From Biomaibacter acetigenes (GTDB lineage Bacteria > Bacillota > Thermosediminibacteria > Thermosediminibacterales > Tepidanaerobacteraceae), in contig NZ_CP033169.1 of NCBI RefSeq assembly GCF_003691585.1, positions 1-64,000 of the forward strand: 64,000 bases of DNA, read 5' to 3'. Shown piece after piece: positions 54,609 through 64,000 of the stretch (the stretch's first letter is position 1; each line of letters starts with the position of its first letter). The notes beneath the pieces were generated by a model that saw only the letters and a list, made by a program, of their open reading frames with translations, was not told the DNA's origin and searched no databases. A program made the position numbers and the translations under genes.

Positions 54609-56936
54609 GTGAGCAAATACAAATACATCGGCAGGAATATTGAAAAAGTGGATGCCTTGAGTCTTGCCACCGGCCAACCGGTGTTCACCGATGACGTTTC
54701 GTTGCCGGATATGCTATACATAAAGATTCTGCGTTCGCCCTATGCCCATGCCCTCATCGAGGAAATTGACACATCGGAGGCAGAACGTGTCCCCGGGGTA
54801 AAACTGGTGTTGACCTACAAAAACACCCCCAGGAACATCCACACCACTGCAGGCCAGGGATGGCCCGAACCCTCGCCCTATGATACCTTCATGTTTGATT
54901 ATAAAGTGCGGTTTGTCGGGGATAAGGTGGCGGCAGTGGCCGCAGAATCCGAAGAAATCGCCCAAAAGGCCCTGAAGCTTATCAAAGTAAGATATCGAAA
55001 GCTTCAGGCAGTACTTGCAGCGGTAGATGCACTAAAAGAAGATGCTCCCGTCATCCATGAAGAGCCCGAAATCAAAGGTGCCTATAATCCTTCAAAGAAC
55101 CTTGCTGCTCACATCGACGTAAAGATAGGCGATGTACAAAAGGGGTTTGAGGAATCGGACGTGGTCATGGAAAGGACTTATGAGACCCAGTATGTCCAGC
55201 AAACGCCCATAGAACCCCATGTGGCCATTTCCTACCTGGATGAATACGGCAGGATTGTAATAAGGACCTCTACCCAGGTGCCCTTCCATGTGAGGAGGAT
55301 AGTGGCTATGATGCTGGGGATCCCCGTGAGCAAGGTCAGGGTCATCAAGCCCCGCATAGGGGGAGGTTTCGGCACCAAGCAGGAAATTGTGGTGGAGGGG
55401 ATATGCGCCTTTGTCACCCTGAAAACCGGAAGGCCCGCCAGACTCCTCTACACCAGGGAAGAGGAATTCGTCTCATCCACCACCAGGCATCCCATGAAAA
55501 TTACCATGAAGCTGGGGGCCAAAAAAGATGGTGCATTACATGCCATCAGCATGTACGTTTTAAGCAATACCGGGGCTTATGGTTCCCATGCCCTCACGGT
55601 GGCTTCCAATGCCGGCTCCAAATCCCTGCCCCTTTACAACAGGGCACCCCATGTGGAATTTGTGGCCGATGTGGTATATACCAATCTCCCGGTATCGGGA
55701 GCCTTCAGAGGATACGGAGCTCCTCAGGCCTATGCGGCGGTGGAGCAGGCCATAGATGAAATGTCCTATGAGGTGGGCTTGAGTCCTGTGGAATTCAGAA
55801 AGAAAAACCATATCGTCACCGGAGAGACATCCCCCATATTCAGGGCCCTGGGAGAAGGGCGGGAAGGAGTTACTCAGTACATCAGGAGCTGTGCCCTGGA
55901 TGAACTCATTGAAAAGGGCATGAAGGAAATCGGATGGGATGCGAAGTTTGGAAAACACATCAGAAATAAAAGCAAAGTCCGGGGCGTTGGTATGGCCATC
56001 CTGATGCAGGGCTCAAGTATTCCCCTTATAGACATGGGAGCCGCCACCCTTAAGCTTAATGAAGATGGTTCCTTTAACCTCCTGTATGGCGGCACCGATC
56101 TGGGCACCGGCCTTGACACCATTTCCGCCCAGATAGTGGCGGAGACCCTGGGGGTAAAACCCGAACAGGTGATAGTCTACGCTTCGGATACTGACCTCAC
56201 TCCCTTTGACGTGGGAGCTTATGCTTCCAGCGGCACCATTATCTCCGGCGGGGCGGTCCTGAATGCCGCCCTGAAGATAAAGGAGCAGATCCTGGATGTG
56301 GCCAGGGAAATGCTGGAAGAATTGGATGCAGGCAGCCTGGTGCTGGAGGATGGCTGCGTAAAGAGCCTTGCCACCGGAAGGTCGGTGACATTGAGCGAGA
56401 TCGCACATCATTCCCTGTATGTCAGCAACCTCCACCAGATCATCGCCTCGGGTTCCATGGTATCTCCCTATTCGCCGCCTCCCTTTGCCGCCCACTTTGC
56501 CGAGGTGGAGGTGGATGAAGATACAGGGGTGGTAACTCCCGTAAAATATGTGGCAGCACTGGATTGCGGCACTGCCATTAATCCAATCTTGATAAAGGGC
56601 CAGATTATGGGGGCTGTGGCCCAGGGAATAGGCTTTGCCCTGACGGAGGAGTTCATCTTCGATGACACCGGTCGGGTGGCCAATGCCGGATTCATGAACT
56701 ATAAGATTCCGTCGGTCAGGGATATGCCGGAAATAGTGCCCATCATCGTAGAAACCTATGAACCTGCCGGTGTATATGGTTCCAAGGCTGTGGCCGAGAT
56801 AAACATGAACGGGCCGCTACCGACCATCGCCAACGCCATCTATGATGCGGTAGGCATAAGGATACAAAAGTCGCCCTTTACCCCCGAGAAAGTGCTGAAG
56901 GCCCTGAGAGCAAAAGCGGGCAAAGTTACAAAATAA
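54609..56936 (+). CDS. Molybdenum hydroxylase catalytic subunit, second copy
   Basis: Catalytic subunit of 775 residues. Features are VDALSLATGQPVFTDDVSL, GGGFGTKQE, the Arg loop VSGAFRGYGAPQ and the Glu in GSKAVAEINM. The last motif reads AVAE rather than the usual GIGE/GVGE; the glutamate is kept. GTG 54609 has AAGGAGG. It pairs with the FAD and Fe-S genes just upstream. Confidence 0.9.
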   Translation: MSKYKYIGRNIEKVDALSLATGQPVFTDDVSLPDMLYIKILRSPYAHALIEEIDTSEAERVPGVKLVLTYKNTPRNIHTTAGQGWPEPSPYDTFMFDYKVRFVGDKVAAVAAESEEIAQKALKLIKVRYRKLQAVLAAVDALKEDAPVIHEEPEIKGAYNPSKNLAAHIDVKIGDVQKGFEESDVVMERTYETQYVQQTPIEPHVAISYLDEYGRIVIRTSTQVPFHVRRIVAMMLGIPVSKVRVIKPRIGGGFGTKQEIVVEGICAFVTLKTGRPARLLYTREEEFVSSTTRHPMKITMKLGAKKDGALHAISMYVLSNTGAYGSHALTVASNAGSKSLPLYNRAPHVEFVADVVYTNLPVSGAFRGYGAPQAYAAVEQAIDEMSYEVGLSPVEFRKKNHIVTGETSPIFRALGEGREGVTQYIRSCALDELIEKGMKEIGWDAKFGKHIRNKSKVRGVGMAILMQGSSIPLIDMGAATLKLNEDGSFNLLYGGTDLGTGLDTISAQIVAETLGVKPEQVIVYASDTDLTPFDVGAYASSGTIISGGAVLNAALKIKEQILDVAREMLEELDAGSLVLEDGCVKSLATGRSVTLSEIAHHSLYVSNLHQIIASGSMVSPYSPPPFAAHFAEVEVDEDTGVVTPVKYVAALDCGTAINPILIKGQIMGAVAQGIGFALTEEFIFDDTGRVANAGFMNYKIPSVRDMPEIVPIIVETYEPAGVYGSKAVAEINMNGPLPTIANAIYDAVGIRIQKSPFTPEKVLKALRAKAGKVTK

Positions 56937-57061
56937 AAAGTCCCAAATCATGGGGAAGACTTCAGTCTGAAGCTTGACCCGGAAGATAAAATCAAGGATT
57001 TTCAGGATAAATGAAAAAATTCAATCGAGCTGATCTTAAAAATATGAAAGGGGTGTATTTA

Positions 57062-58444
57062 ATGATAAACCTGGAAAGAAAGGTACCGGATAGTTTTCTG
57101 GAGAGGTATTTTCACCTGTCGGAGAGAAAAACCGATGTCAGGACCGAATTTGTGGCCGGGTTTACCACATTTCTTACCATGGCGTATATAATCGCCGTAA
57201 ATCCCATTATCCTTTCCAGCACAGGCATGCCCAAAGAGGCGCTGTTTACCTCCACCATCCTGGCAGCCGGTTTTACCACGCTGCTCATGGGATTTTACGC
57301 CAACCTCCCCTTTGCCCTGGCCAGCGGCATGGGTCTGAATGCCTTTTTTGCCGCCGTATGCAATGCCGGGCTGCTGAAAGGAGTCCCCAACGGGTGGCAG
57401 ATCGCCCTGTGTGCTGTGCTCTTTGATGGGATTATATTCATAATTTTATCCTTGAGCAGAATAAGGTCCATGATAGTATATGCCATTCCCGTCAACCTGA
57501 AAAGGGCCGTCAGTGTGGGTATAGGTCTGTTCATAACCACCATAGGACTCGAACTTTCGGGGTTGATCGTGATAAAAGACAACCGCATGAGCCTGGGCAG
57601 CCTGTCAAATCCCGCAGCCGTTCTGGCCATAATAGGACTCATTATTACAGCCATATTGATGCATAAAAAGGTCAAAGGTTCCCTGCTGTGGGGTATCCTT
57701 ATAACTTCCGTCATCTCGTGGATATATGCCGGCATCATAGGAGCGGGGAATGCGGCCAATTTCGGCATATTCATGCCGGCCTGGAACAGGCTCATATCCC
57801 TGCCGCCCAGCATTGCTCCCATAGCGTTCAAATTTAACTTTAACGGCATTTTCAATCTCGGCATGATGGCTGTGGTTTTCGGCTTCCTGTTCGTGGATAT
57901 GTTCGACACCATAGGCACCTTCATCGGCTGCGCCCAGAAAGCTCAACTGGTGGATGAAAAAGGAAACATGACAGAAAAGGATACCGCCCGGGGCCTACTG
58001 GTGGATGCCATAGGCACCACACTGGGGGCCTGCCTGGGGGTTTCCACAGTGACCACATATATTGAAAGCGCCGCAGGAATAGCCGAGGGCGGAAGGACGG
58101 GGCTTTCTTCCGTTATAACCGGCCTTTTCTTCATGGTGGCGCTATTCTTCAGCACCATATTCACTTCCATTCCTGGAGCCGCCACGGCACCGGCGCTGAT
58201 CATAGTGGGCCTCCTGATGTTCTCGGTAGTAAAGGACATCGATATATCGGAAGACTGGACCGAGGCCATACCGGCGTTTTTGACCATCATAGTGATGCCT
58301 CTGGCCTACTCCATATCCGACGGCATAGTTTTCGGAATAGTATCCTACACTATTTTGAAACTTTTAGCCGGTAAGACCAGGGACATAAGCCCCACCATGT
58401 ATGTACTGTCCATAATATTCATAGCCTACCTGCTATATAGATAA
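57062..58444 (+). CDS. Purine permease (NCS2, AzgA/PbuG type)
   Basis: Membrane transporter of 460 residues with about 13 segments. Family sequences are TTFLTMAYIIAVNP, ASGMGLNAFFA, TTYIESAAGIAEGGRTGL and ALIIVGLLMF. It imports adenine, guanine or hypoxanthine with protons. ATG 57062 has AAAGGGGTG; the frame runs further upstream without a site. It feeds the deaminases and hydroxylases around it. Confidence 0.88.
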   Translation: MINLERKVPDSFLERYFHLSERKTDVRTEFVAGFTTFLTMAYIIAVNPIILSSTGMPKEALFTSTILAAGFTTLLMGFYANLPFALASGMGLNAFFAAVCNAGLLKGVPNGWQIALCAVLFDGIIFIILSLSRIRSMIVYAIPVNLKRAVSVGIGLFITTIGLELSGLIVIKDNRMSLGSLSNPAAVLAIIGLIITAILMHKKVKGSLLWGILITSVISWIYAGIIGAGNAANFGIFMPAWNRLISLPPSIAPIAFKFNFNGIFNLGMMAVVFGFLFVDMFDTIGTFIGCAQKAQLVDEKGNMTEKDTARGLLVDAIGTTLGACLGVSTVTTYIESAAGIAEGGRTGLSSVITGLFFMVALFFSTIFTSIPGAATAPALIIVGLLMFSVVKDIDISEDWTEAIPAFLTIIVMPLAYSISDGIVFGIVSYTILKLLAGKTRDISPTMYVLSIIFIAYLLYR

Positions 58445-58526
58445 TCTGCAAGTCAAATCAGGGACGGTTCTTGAATTGAATCGATACCGATAATCAATCC
58501 TGCTGAGAGAAAGGAGGTAAAAAGAC

Positions 58527-59897
58527 ATGGTAATCATAGGCAATGCTGCGGTCTTAACCCTTGACAAAGAAAAGCCCTTATTACATGACGGGGCTGTGAC
58601 AATGGAAAAACATATTGTTAAAGAATTGGGGAATACCCGGGAAATAAGGCAAAAATACCCTGAAGCCGAATTTATGGATGCCGGCGGAAGGCTTGTGATG
58701 CCGGGATTTTTAAACTGCCACATGCACCTTTACAGTACCTTCGCCCGGGGCATGGCCTTGAAGGGCGCCCCTCCTGCCAGCTTCGGCCAGATCCTTGAAA
58801 AACTGTGGTGGAAAATGGACCGGCTTCTTTCGAAAGAAGAGGAAATCTATTACAGCGCCCTGGTCCCGCTGATAGAGGGCATAAAATGCGGCACCACCGG
58901 CATCCTGGACCATCACGCCTCCTTCGGACTGGTGGACGGCTGCCTGGACATACTGGAAAGGGCCGCTGAAGATGCGGGGGTTCGGGCTGTGCTTTGCTAT
59001 GAAACCTCGGATAGATGGGGGAAAGAGCTTCGGGATGCATCCATCAGGGAAAACGTCAGATTCATTCATAAGATGCGTGGAAAAAATCAAGATCAAGCGG
59101 ATAGTATCTATAATAAAGACAGCCTGGTGGCCGCCACCTTCGGTCTGCACGCATCCCTCACCTTGTCCGATGAGACCCTTGAAAAGTGTGCGGCCGAAGC
59201 CCAAAGCCTTGGGGCCGGTTTTCACATTCATGTGGCCGAGGGCATCGAGGATGTGGAGGATTCCCTAAAAAAAAGCGGGAAGAGAGTGGTGGAAAGGCTC
59301 AATTCCTTCGGCATCCTGGGGGATCGGACTCTTGCCATCCACTGCGTCCATGTGGATGAAAATGAAATGGAAATATTAAGGGATACCGGTACCATGGTGG
59401 TGCACAACCCCCAGTCCAACATGAACAATGCTGTGGGCATATCGCCGATGCTGGATTTTTTCAAAAAGGAAATACTGACGGGCCTGGGCACCGATGGCTA
59501 CACTCCCTCCATGTTTGAATCCGCAAAATCTGCCTATGTGCTCCACAAGCTGGCCCAACGCGACCCCCGGGTGGGTGGGGAGGAAACCCGGCGGATGCTT
59601 TTTGAAAACAACAGCAGGATATTCGGAAGGTTATTTGAAAAACCCGTAGGGGTGATAAAACCCGGAGCCCTGGCAGATATCATAATCCTGGATTATTATC
59701 CGCCGACGCCTTTGAGCGAGGGCAATTTATTCTACCACCTCATCTTCGGCATGAGGGAAAACATGGTGAGCACCGCTATTGTAGGCGGCAAAATAGTTAT
59801 GAAAGACCATCAATTGACAGAACTGGATGAAGAAAAAATAATGGCGAAGTCCAGAGAACTGGCAGCAAAGTTCTGGAGGAAGATGGAAGATGCGTGA
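58527..59897 (+). CDS. ssnA: SsnA-type aminohydrolase
   Basis: Zinc amidohydrolase of 456 residues. Motifs are NCHMHLYSTFARGM, DHHASFGLVDG, HIHVAEG, HCVH and LGTDGYTPSM. The N-terminal half resembles E. coli SsnA in the anaerobic purine cluster. It likely deaminates a purine or pyrimidine ring. The ATG has AAAGGAGG and the stop overlaps the adenine deaminase gene. Confidence 0.85.
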   Translation: MVIIGNAAVLTLDKEKPLLHDGAVTMEKHIVKELGNTREIRQKYPEAEFMDAGGRLVMPGFLNCHMHLYSTFARGMALKGAPPASFGQILEKLWWKMDRLLSKEEEIYYSALVPLIEGIKCGTTGILDHHASFGLVDGCLDILERAAEDAGVRAVLCYETSDRWGKELRDASIRENVRFIHKMRGKNQDQADSIYNKDSLVAATFGLHASLTLSDETLEKCAAEAQSLGAGFHIHVAEGIEDVEDSLKKSGKRVVERLNSFGILGDRTLAIHCVHVDENEMEILRDTGTMVVHNPQSNMNNAVGISPMLDFFKKEILTGLGTDGYTPSMFESAKSAYVLHKLAQRDPRVGGEETRRMLFENNSRIFGRLFEKPVGVIKPGALADIIILDYYPPTPLSEGNLFYHLIFGMRENMVSTAIVGGKIVMKDHQLTELDEEKIMAKSRELAAKFWRKMEDA

Positions 59898-61620
59898 GAA
59901 CCTGACGGTAAAGGACCTGGGAGAAATCCTTGATGTGGCCCGGGATGTTAAAAGAGGGGAATTGCTCCTCAAAAACGCCAGAGTGGTAAATGTATTTAAT
60001 GAAACGGTGGAAAAGGCGGATGTGGTGGTGCATAAAGGCATTATAGCAGGGGTGGGGGATTACAGTGAGGCCGATGAAGTGGTGGATTTAAAGGGAGCCT
60101 ACCTTGCCCCGGGATTCATGGATGCCCATGTGCACATAGAAAGCTCCATGTCTATTCCCTCCGAATTTGCCCGGGCAGTATTACCCCGGGGCACCACGGC
60201 CGTGATGGCTGACCCCCATGAGATCGCCAATGTGGCAGGAATACGGGGAATTAAATTTATGCTGGAAAATTCCCGCTACCTCCCCCTGGATATTTACATA
60301 ATGCTTTCCAGCTGTGTGCCCGCCACTTCCATGGACTCTTCCGGGGAAAGGCTTTTATCCAGTGACCTTGTGGCTCTCAAGGAATATCCAGGAGTGCTGG
60401 GCCTGGCGGAAATGATGAATTTCCCCGGCCTCCTGGCAAAAGACCCGGATGTCCTGGAAAAGGTGCTCATGTTCAGGGAAAAGGTGGTGGATGGCCACGC
60501 CCCCGGGCTCACAGGAAAGCAACTCAATGCCTATCTTTCGGCGGGGATTATGGCAGATCATGAGTGCACCGTTCCGGAAGAAGTCCTGGAGAAAATATCC
60601 AGGGGCATGTGGATAATGCTGCGGGAAGGTTCGGTCACCAGGGATGTGGAAAGGCTCGTACCCGTGATAAAGGACAATACAAAACACAGGCTCATGTTCT
60701 GCACCGATGACAGGCACCCGGAAGACCTGATTAAGGAAGGACACGTGAACTATGCCATAAATCTTGCGGTAAAAAACGGCGTACCCCTGCCGACGGCGGT
60801 GCGGCTGGCTACGCTGAATCCTGCCTGCTTTTTCGGATTGAAGCACCGGGGTGCCGTGGCACCGAGATATACGGCGGACCTTGTGGTATTTGAAGAACTC
60901 ACCGGGATGCAAAGAGTCTACAAGGATGGAAAGCTGGTGGCCATGGAAGGCAGGGTTCTCTTTGACCCCCGGGACCCGGAAGACGGCTGGATTAAAAATA
61001 CCGTGAACATAAAGCCCTTAATGGAAGCAGACCTGAAGGTCAGGGCAGGGAAGGGTAAAATAAGGGTTATGGGCATAAGGCGGGATTCCATTATCACCGA
61101 CACTCTTTTGATGGAACCCGAAGTCCGGGGGGATGAGGTGGTGTCCGATACCGGAAGGGACATTATAAAAATCGCCGTCATCGAAAGGCACCATGCCACC
61201 GGTCGGGTAGGCCTGGGCTTCATCAACGGTCTGGGCCTCAAGAAGGGGGCCTTTGCCACCACCATCTCCCATGACTCCCACAACATAATTGTGGCCGGAG
61301 AAAATGACGCGGATATGCTCCTGGCCGTAGAAAAAATTAAGAAGATGGGCGGGGGCATTGCGGTGACGGCGGAAAACAGAGTCCTGGGGTCGCTGCCCCT
61401 CCCCTACGGGGGACTCATGACCGATGCTCCCATTGGAGAAACTGCCCGAACCCTGCAGGACCTGCACCAGATAGCCAGGCAGCAAAACGGGGTAAAAGTC
61501 CCGGACCCCTTCATGACTCTGGCATTCATGTCCCTGGCGGTATGTCCGGAACTCAAGATTACCGACAGGGGCCAGGTAGATGTCAGGGAATTTAAAATCG
61601 TGGACCTCTTTGAGGAGTGA
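59890..61620 (+). CDS. ade: Adenine deaminase
   Basis: Enzyme of 576 residues that converts adenine to hypoxanthine with a Mn/Fe pair. Motifs are GFMDAHVHIESSM, MADPHEIANVAG, GHAPGLTGKQLNAY, CTDDRHPEDL and the C-terminal domain ending GGLMTDAP. The ATG overlaps the previous stop. Confidence 0.93.
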   Translation: MRENLTVKDLGEILDVARDVKRGELLLKNARVVNVFNETVEKADVVVHKGIIAGVGDYSEADEVVDLKGAYLAPGFMDAHVHIESSMSIPSEFARAVLPRGTTAVMADPHEIANVAGIRGIKFMLENSRYLPLDIYIMLSSCVPATSMDSSGERLLSSDLVALKEYPGVLGLAEMMNFPGLLAKDPDVLEKVLMFREKVVDGHAPGLTGKQLNAYLSAGIMADHECTVPEEVLEKISRGMWIMLREGSVTRDVERLVPVIKDNTKHRLMFCTDDRHPEDLIKEGHVNYAINLAVKNGVPLPTAVRLATLNPACFFGLKHRGAVAPRYTADLVVFEELTGMQRVYKDGKLVAMEGRVLFDPRDPEDGWIKNTVNIKPLMEADLKVRAGKGKIRVMGIRRDSIITDTLLMEPEVRGDEVVSDTGRDIIKIAVIERHHATGRVGLGFINGLGLKKGAFATTISHDSHNIIVAGENDADMLLAVEKIKKMGGGIAVTAENRVLGSLPLPYGGLMTDAPIGETARTLQDLHQIARQQNGVKVPDPFMTLAFMSLAVCPELKITDRGQVDVREFKIVDLFEE

Positions 61621-61624
61621 TAAA

Positions 61625-63007
61625 ATGGACCTTCGCATTGTAAATGCCAGGGTGGTTAGCCCGGAGAACGGAGAACTAATACGGGTGAATGTCTATGTGG
61701 AGGGCGGCAGGATAAAGGCCGTGGAACCTTCGGAAGCGCCCCTTCGGGAAGCTTTTCAGGAAATCGATGCCGGGGGAGATGTGCTTTTTCCCGGTTTCAT
61801 CGACCCTCATGTGCACTTTGATGACCCGGGCTTTACCGAGAGGGAGGACTTTGAGACGGGTACCAGGAGCGCAGCAGCCGGAGGAGTGACCACCGTCATC
61901 GACATGCCCTGCACCTCCATTCCTCCGGTGACTACCGGGGAAAGTTTCGAGAACAAATTGAATATAGTGGAGCCCAAGGCCTATATAGATTTTGCCTTGT
62001 GGGGAGGCGTCACGCCGCAGCAGGTGGAAAGCGGCGAATATGAACAAACTCTGGAAAATTTGAAGCAAAAAGGGATCGTGGGAGTGAAATTTTATACAGT
62101 ATCGGGCATGGACCTCTACCCGGGGATGACGGTTTCCTGCATGGATAAAGCCTTCAGGAAGTTAAAAGAGCTCAACCTGGTTTGCGCCGTGCATGCGGAA
62201 GATTTTCACCTGGTAGATTACTATTCCAATTTAATGCAGGAAAATGGGAGGTATGACCCGGAAAGCTGGTGCGAGGGCAGGACCTATGAGGCGGAGCCAG
62301 CGGCCATATGGTCCCTGGTGGGGATCACCGAAAAAGTCAAAAACAAGCTTCACATAGTGCATCTTTCCACAAAAGCGGGCCTCAGCATCATAAGGTGCGA
62401 AAAGGCAAAGGGCCTTGATGTCAGTGCCGAGACATGCCCCCATTACCTCCTGTTCAATTCGGAGGATTTCAAGAAAATGGGAGCCATCCTTAAGATTGCC
62501 CCTCCTCTTCGCATGGAAGAAGACAGGTTGGGGCTGTGGGAGGGACTGAAGGATGGTTCTTTGGATTTTATCGCCACCGACCATGCTGCGGGAGTTTACC
62601 CCGGGGAGAAAAATCACCCGAATATATGGAAAAATTATGCCGGAATTCCGGGAGTTCAGACGGCGGTGCCATCAATGCTGACCTTCGGTTACCATACCGG
62701 GCTTTTAAGCTTCCTGGATATCCAGAACCTCATGAGCCGCAACGCCGCTGTAAGATACGGCCTATACCCCCGTAAGGGAACCCTGGCGGTAGGGGCCGAT
62801 GCGGATTTTGCCCTGGTGGACCCCGACAGGGAATGGGCTCTAGACCCGGGAAAGCTGGAGACCAAGGGCAAATATTCACCACTGGCCGGGGAAAAATTCA
62901 AAGGAAAAGTCATGAAGACCCTGGTGCGAGGAGAAGTGGTATACGAGGATGGAAAAGGCATAATCGGACAAAAAGGTTACGGAAAATTTATTAAATGCGA
63001 TTTATAA
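61625..63007 (+). CDS. Cyclic amidohydrolase (allantoinase/hydantoinase family)
   Basis: Enzyme of 460 residues that opens a cyclic amide. Metal ligands are in [10 protein letters not shown] (His62, His64), the carboxylated lysine is Lys155 in GVKFYTV, and further residues are in [15 protein letters not shown] and ATDHA. The N-terminal segment [16 protein letters not shown] is closer to allantoinase than to dihydropyrimidinase. ATG 61625 has GAGGAGTG. The equivalent in E. coli is HyuA. Confidence 0.87.
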   Translation: MDLRIVNARVVSPENGELIRVNVYVEGGRIKAVEPSEAPLREAFQEIDAGGDVLFPGFIDPHVHFDDPGFTEREDFETGTRSAAAGGVTTVIDMPCTSIPPVTTGESFENKLNIVEPKAYIDFALWGGVTPQQVESGEYEQTLENLKQKGIVGVKFYTVSGMDLYPGMTVSCMDKAFRKLKELNLVCAVHAEDFHLVDYYSNLMQENGRYDPESWCEGRTYEAEPAAIWSLVGITEKVKNKLHIVHLSTKAGLSIIRCEKAKGLDVSAETCPHYLLFNSEDFKKMGAILKIAPPLRMEEDRLGLWEGLKDGSLDFIATDHAAGVYPGEKNHPNIWKNYAGIPGVQTAVPSMLTFGYHTGLLSFLDIQNLMSRNAAVRYGLYPRKGTLAVGADADFALVDPDREWALDPGKLETKGKYSPLAGEKFKGKVMKTLVRGEVVYEDGKGIIGQKGYGKFIKCDL

Positions 63008-63033
63008 CATTTATTTTACAGAGGGTGAATTTA

Positions 63034-64000
63034 ATGGACCTGGATTTCAAGAAGATCCTCAAGCAGGCCGAAAGTTACAAATCTGACATGTCGAGATTTT
63101 TAAGGGACATGGTGGCTATTCCTTCCGAGAGCTGCCAGGAGAGGGATGTCATTGAGAGGATAAAACAGGAAATGGAAAAGGTGGGCTTTGACAGGGTAGA
63201 AACAGACCCTATGGGCAATATCCTGGGGTATATCGGTAACGGCAGCCATCTGATAGCCATGGATGCCCACATCGACACCGTTGGAGTGGGAGACCCTGAC
63301 TCATGGGAATTTGACCCCTTTAAAGGATTTGAAGATGAGGAAAGGATAGGAGGCAGGGGCACCAGCGACCAGGAAGGCGGTATGGCCTCCATGGTATACG
63401 CTGCCCGCATTATAAAAGACCTGGGCCTGGAAGGCGATTATACCCTGCTTGTCACCGGCACCGTTCAGGAGGAGGACTGTGACGGCCTGTGCTGGCAGTA
63501 CATAGTAAATGAAGATAAGATAAGGCCCGAACTTGTGGTGATCACCGAACCTACAGCCTGCAGCATCAACCGGGGTCAGAGGGGGAGGATGGAAATAAAG
63601 GTCACCACCCATGGCTTGAGCTGCCACGGTTCTGCTCCGGAAAGGGGCGACAATGCCATCTATAAGATGGCTCCCATACTGCTGGAGCTCCGGGCCCTCC
63701 ATGAAAACCTGAAAGGCCATGAATTCCTGGGAAAGGGCAGCCTTGCAGTGTCACAGATTTATTTCAGTTCCCCATCCAGATGCGCCGTGGCCGACGGCTG
63801 CTGGATATCCATTGACAGGAGGCTCACCGTCGGGGAAGATGCGGAATATGCTCTTGGGCAGATTAAAAACCTCCCTTCGGTGAAATCATCACAGGCTGAA
63901 GTGGAGATGTACACCTATGACAGGCCCTCATACACCGGTCTTTCCTATCCTACGGATTCCTACTTTCCCACCTGGCTAATAGAGGAAGACCATCCGGCAT
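63034..64000 (+). CDS. ygeY: YgeY-type M20 metallo-hydrolase (cut by window end)
   Basis: The first 322 codons of an M20 enzyme very like E. coli YgeY, a selenium- and purine-cluster hydrolase. Motifs include [44 protein letters not shown] and [14 protein letters not shown]. The ATG follows GAGGGTG. The rest of the gene, and probably more of the cluster (ygeX, ygeW, ygfK), lies beyond the window. Confidence 0.9.
   Translation, partial: MDLDFKKILKQAESYKSDMSRFLRDMVAIPSESCQERDVIERIKQEMEKVGFDRVETDPMGNILGYIGNGSHLIAMDAHIDTVGVGDPDSWEFDPFKGFEDEERIGGRGTSDQEGGMASMVYAARIIKDLGLEGDYTLLVTGTVQEEDCDGLCWQYIVNEDKIRPELVVITEPTACSINRGQRGRMEIKVTTHGLSCHGSAPERGDNAIYKMAPILLELRALHENLKGHEFLGKGSLAVSQIYFSSPSRCAVADGCWISIDRRLTVGEDAEYALGQIKNLPSVKSSQAEVEMYTYDRPSYTGLSYPTDSYFPTWLIEEDHPA

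Noticed and set aside
55559-55960. Open frames antisense to the second Mo subunit
   Set aside because: Shadow frames of a strongly coding region; no start signals and no family resemblance.
56962-56982. Hairpin CTTCA-GTC-TGAAG after the second Mo subunit
   Set aside because: Only five base pairs with a three-base loop and no T-run; too weak for a terminator.

Overview
The window starts exactly at the first codon of dnaA and runs through the replication-origin region of a Firmicute chromosome. Gene order (dnaA-dnaN-S4 protein-recF-DUF721-remB-gyrB-gyrA, then an Orn/Lys/Arg decarboxylase-tmk-darA-yaaR-holB-ricT block, then trmN6-rsmI), moderate GC, strong AGGAGG ribosome binding sites and a tungsten-type aldehyde:ferredoxin oxidoreductase point to an anaerobic, probably thermophilic, amino-acid/purine-fermenting clostridial lineage (Thermoanaerobacterales/Thermosediminibacterales-like; inference, not proven). 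No rRNA, tRNA, CRISPR array or intact insertion sequence was seen.

Layout: 1-9.2 kb is the oriC core, with DnaA boxes and a DnaA-trio unwinding element between dnaA and dnaN. 9.3-9.5 kb is a small zinc-ribbon gene. 9.7-25.6 kb is a first accessory block: a divergent sigma-54 activator and an approximately 14 kb gene train (Gfo/Idh/MocA dehydrogenase, aldehyde:ferredoxin oxidoreductase, glutamine-amidotransferase-like protein, a sugar-type ABC importer with a fused permease-ATPase, M20 deacylase, threonine-synthase-like enzyme, RidA, threonine/serine dehydratase-like enzyme, class V aminotransferase). 25.7-30.3 kb returns to the conserved yaaO-tmk-darA-yaaR-holB-ricT block. 30.3-39.7 kb is a second accessory stretch: a foldback repeat, a membrane zinc peptidase, an NHL-repeat lipoprotein with an odd leader, a sigma-54 activator carrying a Rossmann domain, its FAD oxidoreductase/DapA target genes, a Na+/solute symporter with a structured leader, and a small antitoxin-like gene. 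39.7-41.5 kb is trmN6-rsmI. 41.5 kb to the end holds a serine hydrolase, a D-aminoacylase, a third sigma-54 activator and a large purine/ureide catabolic train: two fold-II PLP enzymes, two molybdenum hydroxylase sets sharing one Fe-S subunit, two SsnA/8-oxoguanine-deaminase-type aminohydrolases, a purine permease, adenine deaminase, an allantoinase/hydantoinase and YgeY, which is cut by the window end.

The unifying theme is sigma-54 control. Three activators each sit beside a promoter with exact GG-N10-GC spacing (near 11645, 35521 and 45993), and each promoter has inverted-repeat candidate enhancer sites upstream. Two of the activators share an N-terminal sensor with a Cys-x2-Cys-x5-Cys motif, and the regulons they face have parallel contents: a zinc-ribbon threonine-synthase-like enzyme, a second fold-II PLP enzyme, a Mo/W-pterin oxidoreductase and an M20 hydrolase. 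This paired architecture is the best candidate in the window for an undescribed catabolic system.
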